DNA of 19,819 bases from contig DJSP01000074.1 of NCBI GenBank assembly GCA_002438065.1, positions 1 to 19,819 on the forward strand, given 5' to 3'. The first letter of the stretch is position 1. Each line of letters starts with the position of its first letter. This document shows positions 6,947 to 13,642 of the stretch, piece by piece. The notes under the pieces were generated by a model, which had not been told where the DNA came from, did no database searches, and saw only the letters and a program-made list of their open reading frames with translations. A program made the translations under genes and the position numbers. The stretch comes from Caryophanales bacterium UBA6331 (GTDB taxonomy: Bacteria; Bacillota_I; Bacilli_A; RF39; UBA660).

Positions 6947-8917
6947 TTATAAAATCCAATCAGACATTTTTGAAGTTGTTTTTATTGGTATTTCTGAATT
7001 TTGTTTTTGTATATTTTGTTGTTGTGATTCATACATCATATTTTGTACTCCAGCTGCAATTTTTAATATTTCATTTCTATCAATATCTCCATCTCCAGGT
7101 GATAACATTTCTAATGTAGTTAAAACATTTGAATATTCTTCTTCATGTAATATTGCATTATATAATGCTCCGGCGCAACCATCAGCGCCATCCCCGTGTC
7201 CATCACCTGTATTTTCAGGATGAGTAATTTTACCAGATTGATTATTACGTTCTACCAATAATAATTCTCTTTCAAGATTTTCTAAACGTAATAATTTAAT
7301 TCGTTTTTCTATTAGAGCGTTTCTAAAATTCATATAAATTTCAGGTGTTCTTTCAAAATTTAATCTATCAACATTTTCAAATCCAGCTAATTGCAACATT
7401 TGTCTAGTATCTGCACTTTGGAATCCGTCAGTTGTTATTCCACATATATTAAAACCATTTTGTCGTAAATAAGAAATAAAATTTCTAGTTTTTTGAAATG
7501 ATATTTCTGAATTTTTAGGACATTGAATTTCAACATTAAAAACATGTTTGTAAATAGTTTGATATGTTTTTATAGTTTTATTAGCTTTCATATCAAATTT
7601 ATCAGTTCTTTCTTTACCTAACATACAAACTGCACCAATACCTGTTCGGTCTCCAGTTAATGAAGTATCTATATGTAAAAAAGTTGGTTTTTTTCGAATT
7701 TCTCTTGAAATTTCATTTAATAAAAAGAAGTCAGAAATTTCCATAGCATCTTTAATACCTGTGGAAATTATTTCCTGACTAAATGGATTTTTATCTTCAG
7801 AATAACATTGTGAAATTATTTCATAATTCAAAAATTTAGTAACATAAGACACTGATACTGCAGCTACGTCCATTAATGATTGTTCCATATTTAATATAAA
7901 CTTTTGTTTTTCTTCAATTGGAACTTCCATAATTTGATAGCCTTGTTTTATATAATCATTAACATCTTCATTATCACCAATAACTTTAGATGGTAATATA
8001 TCTCCACCAATAGCTAGATTAAACATTTTACCAGTATAACCAGTTTTTTCAGGAGGTACGATATTCCAAATTTTATCATCAATAATATAGAAATTTGGTT
8101 GACCTTTCATTCTTTGTGCATATTGCTCAATAAAATCATATTCTGATTTTTTAGAAGATACAATAAATAATTTACCATGTATATTACCTTCTACACGGAA
8201 ACGAGATGTAATACGACCATTGATAGCACTATATGTTTCCATTATTTTATTTTTTTCTAATGAAACATCTTGTCCAGGCGCAAAATTAACTTCATCAACT
8301 AAACCAGCAAAAACATCCATACCTATAGCATGATTAGATTTTGATCCAGGTAAAATATCAATATTCTTTTTTGCTTTATATCTTATATGTTCTCTACCAG
8401 TAATTTGACCACGTTCCATAAACCATGGAGATGATGATAACATTTCTACAAATGGTTTTAATAATACGTTTTCAGCTAAAGTTAAATTATTATTGAATAA
8501 TAAAAATACGATCGGTTTACTAACTGGCTTATTATAAAATAATTGAGGATTTTTTAAACACATTAAACGATATAATAAATAACATAAGCACATTTTAGCA
8601 AATTCTGATTTACCTAAACCTATACCACCTGTTACTGTTATTTCTGAATATTTATATGGATCTTTAAATATTATTTTCATTTCTTTACGCCAACGAGGAT
8701 AAACGATACAAGATTTACCATCAGGATAAAAATAATTTCTCATATATTTATCATCATCAATAAAAGTATCAACATCAACAGGTAATTCATCCCAAATATC
8801 ATTCATTAATTTTTGATATTCTTCTGATTTACCTTTAGAATTAGCTTCTTGTAAGATTTTTAATACTTGTTGTTTTTCAATATTATTTAAATTTTTTAAA
8901 GCATTATTTATATCCAT
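6947..8917 (-). CDS. Terminase large subunit (DNA packaging ATPase/nuclease)
   Basis: A 656-residue packaging motor protein that docks on the portal, pumps DNA into the prohead and cuts concatemers. The ATPase domain has Walker A GGIGLGKS (97-104) and Walker B GLVDEVNF (205-212, Asp208 and Glu209). The RNase H-like nuclease domain has FLHIDTSLTGDRTGIGAVCM (413-432, Asp417), GITTDGFQ (493-500, Asp497) and the acidic cluster GDGHGDGADG (571-580). Length is close to T4 gp17 (610 residues). ATG is preceded by CAGGAGA. It is the first gene after a long leader (8918-9057) and a terminator, and heads a transcript with the sigma factor. No small terminase subunit is recognisable nearby. Confidence 0.9.
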   Translation of the reverse strand: MDINNALKNLNNIEKQQVLKILQEANSKGKSEEYQKLMNDIWDELPVDVDTFIDDDKYMRNYFYPDGKSCIVYPRWRKEMKIIFKDPYKYSEITVTGGIGLGKSEFAKMCLCYLLYRLMCLKNPQLFYNKPVSKPIVFLLFNNNLTLAENVLLKPFVEMLSSSPWFMERGQITGREHIRYKAKKNIDILPGSKSNHAIGMDVFAGLVDEVNFAPGQDVSLEKNKIMETYSAINGRITSRFRVEGNIHGKLFIVSSKKSEYDFIEQYAQRMKGQPNFYIIDDKIWNIVPPEKTGYTGKMFNLAIGGDILPSKVIGDNEDVNDYIKQGYQIMEVPIEEKQKFILNMEQSLMDVAAVSVSYVTKFLNYEIISQCYSEDKNPFSQEIISTGIKDAMEISDFFLLNEISREIRKKPTFLHIDTSLTGDRTGIGAVCMLGKERTDKFDMKANKTIKTYQTIYKHVFNVEIQCPKNSEISFQKTRNFISYLRQNGFNICGITTDGFQSADTRQMLQLAGFENVDRLNFERTPEIYMNFRNALIEKRIKLLRLENLERELLLVERNNQSGKITHPENTGDGHGDGADGCAGALYNAILHEEEYSNVLTTLEMLSPGDGDIDRNEILKIAAGVQNMMYESQQQNIQKQNSEIPIKTTSKMSDWIL

Positions 8918-9057
8918 TTACATTATCTCCTGTTTCTTTAATAAAATATTTAATAAAGAATTTTATAACATAGAAGATAATAATATTTCATTGATGTTAT
9001 TATTATATAATATATAATTAAATTATCTTCTGACTTTAACTCTACATATTATTTATA
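8918..9057 (-). promoter_or_regulatory. Terminase leader: TATAAATA site and alternative hairpins
   Basis: A minus-strand TATAAATA (9057-9050) would start a leader of about 125 nt. Within it AGAAGATAAT (8972-8981) pairs perfectly with ATTATCTTCT (9022-9031), while ATAATAATA (8977-8985) can instead pair with TATTATTAT (8998-9006). The two helices share bases and exclude each other. Neither covers the ribosome binding site at about 8930. No gene is seen in this gap. Confidence 0.4.
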
Positions 9058-9101
9058 ATACATTTGATTATGAAAGATTATTTTATATTTATTATAAAAT
9101 A

Positions 9102-9132
9102 AAAGAGCATCTAAATAAATTAGACACTCTTT
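9102..9132 (-). terminator. Rho-independent terminator after the acidic protein gene
   Basis: AAAGAGCATCTAA (9102-9114) and TTAGACACTCTTT (9120-9132) form an unbroken 13-bp stem only in the minus-strand RNA, where the two central positions become G-U pairs; in plus-strand RNA they would be mismatches. The stem is followed by TTTTATTTTATAAT. This supports a dedicated minus-strand terminator. Confidence 0.75.
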
Positions 9133-9186
9133 ACAAAAAGATATAAACAAAATATACAAAATTTATAAATTAGAAATTAATCAATA

Positions 9187-9981
9187 TTAGGACTCAATAT
9201 CTTTAAAAACAGTTTCTTTATATAAATCAACACAAGAATTAAATGCTAATAATTTTAATTCATTTACAGTCCATTCATCATGTAAATTTTTTGGTTCTTG
9301 AATCCATAAATTATCATTTACATAAACATCATAATATTCAGGATCATCACCATTAACAATATTAACTTCATATGATTTTCCATCAATATCATGAACGTTA
9401 TTATAAACTATATTTTCTTCAGTATCTTCACCTTCAGTAATTGGAATATAATTTTCATCAAGATCATAATTTTCTATCCAACTTATTGCTTGATCTAAAG
9501 TTTCACATTCCCAATCTTCATATCCAATAGCAGGTCTATCTTCATCAGGTGTAAAACATCTAAATAATTCATCACCATTAGAATCAGTTCCTTGATAAAT
9601 TTTCCATCCTTTTAATTGTTTTATTTTTTTACCAAGTTTTGGATCTGATGATTCTTCAACAGGAATCATACTTTCATCAATTTGTTCACAGCACTCAATT
9701 GGTACAAAACATTCAATTGTAAATTGATCCCCATCATCTGAAATATCACAATAACCATATTTAGTATCAAACATATATTCACCATTATCAATAAATTGAG
9801 CACCGTTATCTTTAATCAATTTATCTACATTTGATGTAGCATCGTCAGACATAATAATATTTGCTGAATAATAAATACCATCTTCATCTGTAAATTCATC
9901 AATAGATTTTATTTCAGTTGCTTCAAATGGTTTTAATATATCTTCAAATTCTTGTTTTGCATCAACACATTCAAATTTCAT
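9187..9981 (-). CDS. Acidic protein of unknown function, single-gene transcript
   Basis: A 264-residue protein that I do not recognise. About a quarter of the residues are Asp or Glu, spread over the whole length, with few basic residues except in KLGKKIKQLKGWK (about 115-127). The sequence looks like three small alpha/beta units: residues 1-110 with FTIECFVPIECCE, 115-175 with GWKIYQGTDSNGDELFRCF and a helix TLDQAISWIENYD, and 190-264 with SYEVNIVNGDDPEYYDVYVND. ATG is preceded by AGAGGTGAG. A promoter-like repeat lies 35 nt upstream and a terminator 55 nt downstream, so it appears to be transcribed alone. Possible roles include a virion protein or an acidic DNA-mimic-type inhibitor; nothing in the sequence decides between them. 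Confidence 0.78.
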   Translation of the reverse strand: MKFECVDAKQEFEDILKPFEATEIKSIDEFTDEDGIYYSANIIMSDDATSNVDKLIKDNGAQFIDNGEYMFDTKYGYCDISDDGDQFTIECFVPIECCEQIDESMIPVEESSDPKLGKKIKQLKGWKIYQGTDSNGDELFRCFTPDEDRPAIGYEDWECETLDQAISWIENYDLDENYIPITEGEDTEENIVYNNVHDIDGKSYEVNIVNGDDPEYYDVYVNDNLWIQEPKNLHDEWTVNELKLLAFNSCVDLYKETVFKDIES

Positions 9982-10015
9982 ATGTTACTCACCTCTATTT
10001 TTAATAATATACATT

Positions 10016-10035
10016 TATTTATATTTTTATTTTAA
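10016..10035 (-). promoter_or_regulatory. Late-promoter-like site upstream of the acidic protein gene
   Basis: The minus strand reads TTAAAATAAAAATATAAATA, identical over 20 nt to the site at 17082-17101. It starts right after the stop codon of the preceding gene and ends 35 nt from the next start codon. TATAAATA is the T4 late promoter octamer. Promoter function is inferred from repetition and placement. Confidence 0.5.
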
Positions 10036-10036
10036 T

Positions 10037-10552
10037 TTACGTAGTAGATGTACTAAAAACTTCATCTAACATTGATGTAACTTCAGCATCAGTTGCAATA
10101 TTACTTTCTTGAATTACTGTTTCAGGTAATGTATAAACAGTAATCTCATCACCATTTATTCCTACTTTAATTTTACCATTTGTTTTAGATTTAGATACTT
10201 TTAATTGATTTGTCATATCTACAAACCTATTCCAAACAGCGGCACTAGATGGAATTTTGGTTTCATCGTCACTAACCATATCTGTTTCTACATCAGTTTT
10301 TAAAACATAAATAGTAGATCCAGCACTAACATCTTCTACCCAATCATCAGATGTAGTTCCTTTTAATGAATAAAATGACTTCGACTCTTTAACATATACT
10401 TTAATTCCTTCGTAAGCACCTTTTTCTATAACTAAGTTTTTTAAATCTTCATAAGTATTTACAACAAATCTTGGATCTATTGCAACTTCTGCTTGAAGTT
10501 TAAATCCACTCATTATTGGGATTCCAGTTATACTATCAAACAAATTAGCCAT
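10037..10552 (-). CDS. Small tail-fibre/baseplate-type structural protein
   Basis: A 171-residue protein with the look of a phage fibre or baseplate component. Residues 28-65 (DPRFVVNTYEDLKNL...GAYEGIKVYVKESKSFYSLKG) resemble the strand-rich segment common at the start of fibre proteins, where a parameter-like turn is followed by a Tyr-rich strand and a Trp (DDW). Residues 95-130 include IPSSAAVWNRFVDMTNQLKV. The C-terminus carries IATDAEVTSMLDEVF (151-165), a motif that recurs twice in the protein encoded at 11888-12574. ATG follows AAGGAGGG. It lies 18 nt after the large fibre gene and ends directly at a promoter-like site. The structural assignment is from composition and neighbours; the exact role is unknown. 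Confidence 0.7.
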   Translation of the reverse strand: MANLFDSITGIPIMSGFKLQAEVAIDPRFVVNTYEDLKNLVIEKGAYEGIKVYVKESKSFYSLKGTTSDDWVEDVSAGSTIYVLKTDVETDMVSDDETKIPSSAAVWNRFVDMTNQLKVSKSKTNGKIKVGINGDEITVYTLPETVIQESNIATDAEVTSMLDEVFSTSTT

Positions 10553-10570
10553 TCAATATCCCTCCTTACA

Positions 10571-11812
10571 TTAATAATTAAATGTTATATTGAAATTTGT
10601 AACAGTTGATGGATCATTAGAATATACATAATATGCTTGACTAGTAGTATCTAAACCAGTTATATTTATTTGAGTTTTAGTAAATGTAGACGTAATATCA
10701 AAACTATTTGGATCTAAAATTTTTGTTAAACTACCATAACTAACCGGTGTAGCAAAAATAACTTTTTGATTTGAAGAAGTATATTTATAAGTTTTATTAC
10801 CTTTAGTTTTAATATCTTTTGTAAGTCCTTTAATAGTAGTTTCATTAATTGTTGCGGAATTATTAATAACACCATAATAATATGGATAAACAAATGTAAA
10901 TGTTCCTGTATTTGCCGATGTAACTTTATTATCTGCATCAGTAACTTTTATTGTAAAATTAGAATTTGATGATACTACTTGATTTATAGTAAAAGTTAAT
11001 GAACCAGATCCCGAAGTATTAATCGTATTTAAATCAGAATCTACTTTAGAACCTAATGAATTTGCACCGTAAAATAATTCTACTTTAGTTATTTTAGCTG
11101 ACTTTTTAGTAATTGTGGTTGATATTGATGTTATTGTTTGATTATTTCCTTTTTCAAAAGTACCACCATTTGAAGGAGTATCTACTTTAGTAGTAACTAC
11201 AGGAGCCACCCAGGGATATAATATTTTTGTTAACATATCGGTTATTGGAACTTTGTTAAATGTGGAGCCTACTGCAACACCGCCATGAGATGATACTGTA
11301 GGCGTCATATTTGTATATAATACTTTATCTAATTGAGCATAATTAGTTAAATCAATAGATGTATCATCTAATCTTTCTAATTTATTATCAATTAGAGCAT
11401 ACATATCATAATATTTAGTATCTTCATTATGTAATAAATATATAATATTAGATTTAGCATCTTTAACAGCTGGTAATTCTGTAACTTTAGTAAAACTAGC
11501 ATGACCACTTTCACTAATTGCGTTGGCTATTAACGTATTAACTTCAGTTAACGTTTGATATTTTTTATCATTTTCTATATCTGAAGTTTTTGTAGGAACT
11601 GTAATATTTACATTTTTATTAGTAATAGTTGCTTTATTATTATTTATTGAAATAGATTCAATGACGTTTGCTTGAGCTCCAACTTCTTCAAGTTTTTCGA
11701 CTTTTGTTGCTAATGCATTTAATGTTGATTTCCTTGCAAATAATTCATTAATTTTCTTTGATAATAATTTCATTTGTCCTAATTTAATGAGTTTTGTTTC
11801 ATCATATGCCAT
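10571..11812 (-). CDS. Large tail-fibre-type structural protein
   Basis: A 413-residue protein with a modular fibre architecture. Residues 5-40 form a coiled coil (LIKLGQMKLLSKKINELFARKSTL... onward). Next comes a pattern recurrent in Firmicutes phage fibre proteins: GAQANVIESISINNNKATI, then VNITVPTKTSDIENDKKYQT. The middle has GGVAVGSTFNKVPITDMLTK and LYPWVAPVV, followed by an Ig-like beta domain around KITKVELFYGANSLGS and FTIKVTDADNKV, and a Thr/Ser/Asn-rich beta C-terminus. This suggests a receptor-facing or baseplate-peripheral fibre. I start it at ATG 11812, 8 nt from GAGG; an in-frame TTG at 11818 is less well placed. Upstream, a GC-rich hairpin at 11833-11877 separates it from the preceding fibre gene. 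The receptor is unknown. Confidence 0.75.
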   Translation of the reverse strand: MAYDETKLIKLGQMKLLSKKINELFARKSTLNALATKVEKLEEVGAQANVIESISINNNKATITNKNVNITVPTKTSDIENDKKYQTLTEVNTLIANAISESGHASFTKVTELPAVKDAKSNIIYLLHNEDTKYYDMYALIDNKLERLDDTSIDLTNYAQLDKVLYTNMTPTVSSHGGVAVGSTFNKVPITDMLTKILYPWVAPVVTTKVDTPSNGGTFEKGNNQTITSISTTITKKSAKITKVELFYGANSLGSKVDSDLNTINTSGSGSLTFTINQVVSSNSNFTIKVTDADNKVTSANTGTFTFVYPYYYGVINNSATINETTIKGLTKDIKTKGNKTYKYTSSNQKVIFATPVSYGSLTKILDPNSFDITSTFTKTQINITGLDTTSQAYYVYSNDPSTVTNFNITFNY

Positions 11813-11832
11813 ACCCAAAACCTCACTTTCTT

Positions 11833-11877
11833 AATACAAACCCCGACATTTTCATATCGGGGGGGGTACGTTGTATT
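11833..11877 (-). promoter_or_regulatory. GC-rich intercistronic hairpin with a C8 run
   Basis: AATACAA (11833-11839) pairs with TTGTATT (11871-11877), and CCCCGA (11841-11846) pairs with TCGGGG (11857-11862) inside it. The 8-base G run at 11859-11866 (C8 in the minus transcript) gives the inner stem several possible registers. On the minus strand the inner stem is followed by TTTGTATT, so it could be a weak terminator or attenuator between two fibre genes. Confidence 0.5.
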
Positions 11878-11887
11878 TACTCATTGA

Positions 11888-12574
11888 CTAAAAGCCAAAT
11901 GTATCATTCAACATTTCTTTTATTTCATTATCTGTAGCAACTTTTGAGTCTGATTGTAATGATAATAAATTTTTATTTTTAATAAATACATCATCAATCA
12001 TTTCTTCAGTTTCTTTATTAGTAGCAACATTTGTTGTAATTTTATTATTTTCACGTTGTAAAATAGTAATCCTATCATTAATGTCATCTAATAATTTCAT
12101 ATTATCTGCTTTTGCTTGTTCTACAGCTAATTTAGCTTTACTTATATTATTATAAATTTCAACTAATTGCTCATATGGCGGAATTGGAGTTAATCCATTT
12201 AAGTTTAATCCTTCTGCAACTTTTAATGTAAATTTATCTGATTTAAATATCATATGTCGACAATCATTGGCTGAATCAGGATAGCAATCACAAGTATTAG
12301 CTGATGTATCTATGTTTTCATTTTTTCTAGTTGCTAAAAATTGACATTCTAATTTTGTAGCAATATCTGTTAATGAGGGTGGAATGATTACTTTTCCATT
12401 ATCAATACCTAATACATACGGTCTATTATCTTTTATTACCAGTAATTGATAAAATGCATTTTCAAAAGTAGGATGTACAATATTTAATATTCTAGAATTT
12501 ACTTCACCTGCGTATGCTACAGGTTCTAAAAAATCTCCAGTTACAAAACCATTTTGTTTTACTGTAATATTCAT
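11888..12574 (-). CDS. Baseplate/fibre protein, paralogue of the adjacent knob protein
   Basis: A 228-residue protein. Residues 1-87 (MNITVKQNGFVTGDFLEPVA... to LECQFLATR) form a beta-rich domain clearly related to residues 1-90 of the neighbouring gene product at 12596: both share VTGD, NIVHP and a CQFLA strand at matching spacing. A cysteine cluster CDCYPDSANDCRH (94-106) follows, then a long helical or coiled-coil region (about 133-180), and finally two copies of a short motif, VATNKETEEMIDDVF and VATDNEIKEMLNDTF. A similar copy ends the 171-residue protein at 10037. The N-terminal domain recalls the N-termini of phage upper-baseplate (BppU-type) proteins, which is an inference. ATG follows AAGGAGGTG. 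Probable virion component. Confidence 0.75.
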   Translation of the reverse strand: MNITVKQNGFVTGDFLEPVAYAGEVNSRILNIVHPTFENAFYQLLVIKDNRPYVLGIDNGKVIIPPSLTDIATKLECQFLATRKNENIDTSANTCDCYPDSANDCRHMIFKSDKFTLKVAEGLNLNGLTPIPPYEQLVEIYNNISKAKLAVEQAKADNMKLLDDINDRITILQRENNKITTNVATNKETEEMIDDVFIKNKNLLSLQSDSKVATDNEIKEMLNDTFGF

Positions 12575-12595
12575 TATTAAATATTCACCTCCTTG

Positions 12596-13393
12596 TTAAT
12601 TAGAAACAACATCTAATTTAACCCAATTATTCCATACATAATTATCATCAGAAATGGTAGCACTTCTATAATAAATATTAGTTGAATTAGTTTCATATGC
12701 ATGCTGTAATAAATTAGTATCACTATATTTAGTTACAACAAGTTTATATGCTTTAGATTGTTCTGGGAAATTTATAGATAAATTATTAGCATACCATATC
12801 CCTTCATTAATCATTAAATCAGCATCTATTTTACTTGCTGTTGTATCATCTAAATGTAAATATTTTTTAATTTCTGCAATATCATTAATTAATGTTTGTA
12901 TTTCATTAAATCTAATATCACTTTCATTTTCAATTGCCATTTTTAATTTACCATATGCTTCATATGCATTGAAATTATCATCACTGCAATTTGAATTACA
13001 AGAACATGATTTATTTGCATGTTCATGATGATGACAATAAGTATGATTTATAGAATCACAAGGATAATGCTCAGCTTCTGTTTTCAGTGATTCTTTAATA
13101 ATTAAATTCCAAGGATATGATGAAAACTCAATATCTCCATTAGCAATATTAATAGCTAAAAATTGACATTTTAAATATCCTGAGTTTTCAACTTTTAATG
13201 ATACATGTCCATTTGCATCAAGTTCGTTTTTATATATAGTATTATTATATTTATATTCTATAAAATATTTACATCCAGGATATTGAGGATGTACTATATT
13301 GATTACTTCAGACCAATCTTGACCTTCATAAGCAATTATTTTTCCATTATCTCCAGTTACTTTTCTATCTTGAGTAATTACTAAATTAACCAT
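12596..13393 (-). CDS. Tail fibre/receptor-binding protein with pyocin-knob-like C-terminus
   Basis: A 265-residue protein. Residues 1-90 are a beta domain paralogous to that of the next gene (VTGD...NIVHP...LKCQFLA). Residues 108-135 hold a dense Cys/His cluster (YPCDSINHTYCHHHEHANKS and CSCNSNC), a probable metal site. A helical stalk follows (YGKLKMAIENESDIRFNEIQ to about 180). Residues 187-265 match the pattern of knob domains at the ends of phage and pyocin fibres: GIWYANNL, then KLVVTKYSD, LLQHAYETNSTNIYYRS and the closing VWNNWVKLD. This end is the likely receptor-contacting part. I start at ATG 13393, 6 nt from AGGTG; an in-frame GTG at 13402 overlaps that site. Confidence 0.78.
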   Translation of the reverse strand: MVNLVITQDRKVTGDNGKIIAYEGQDWSEVINIVHPQYPGCKYFIEYKYNNTIYKNELDANGHVSLKVENSGYLKCQFLAINIANGDIEFSSYPWNLIIKESLKTEAEHYPCDSINHTYCHHHEHANKSCSCNSNCSDDNFNAYEAYGKLKMAIENESDIRFNEIQTLINDIAEIKKYLHLDDTTASKIDADLMINEGIWYANNLSINFPEQSKAYKLVVTKYSDTNLLQHAYETNSTNIYYRSATISDDNYVWNNWVKLDVVSN

Positions 13394-13416
13394 ATTTTTC
13401 ACCTACCAATAAAAAT

Positions 13417-13626
13417 TTATTTTTTATCGGATTTGCTGGTTTCTTTTTTACCATCTTCATCATTTTCTTCATTTATTAATTCTTGAATAACTTTAATACT
13501 TCCAGCAATTTCGATAATTCGTTGCTGTCGAGCAGCAAATGCTTTTTGTAGTTCTTCCATTTCAGCAATTATTGTTTCTCTTTCAGCTAAAAGATTTTTT
13601 AATTTCTCGTCAATTGATTTCTTCAT
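13417..13626 (-). CDS. Small coiled-coil protein
   Basis: A 69-residue highly charged protein. Residues 1-52 form a continuous heptad-like helix (MKKSIDEKLKNLLAERETII...AEMEELQKAFAARQQRIIEI), and the last 17 residues are a disordered Asp/Glu/Lys/Ser tail. No catalytic motif is visible. It has a strong ribosome binding site (AAAGGAGA) and lies between the intein-bearing gene and the knob protein with gaps under 25 nt, so it is part of the structural transcript. A role as an assembly factor, trimerising helper or scaffold-like protein is possible but is inferred only from shape and position. Confidence 0.7.
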   Translation of the reverse strand: MKKSIDEKLKNLLAERETIIAEMEELQKAFAARQQRIIEIAGSIKVIQELINEENDEDGKKETSKSDKK

Positions 13627-13642
13627 TATTTATTATTCTCCT

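Noticed and set aside
10726..10938. Minus-strand 70-codon frame inside the large fibre gene
   Set aside because: It is an out-of-frame shadow of the fibre protein with no recognisable domain.
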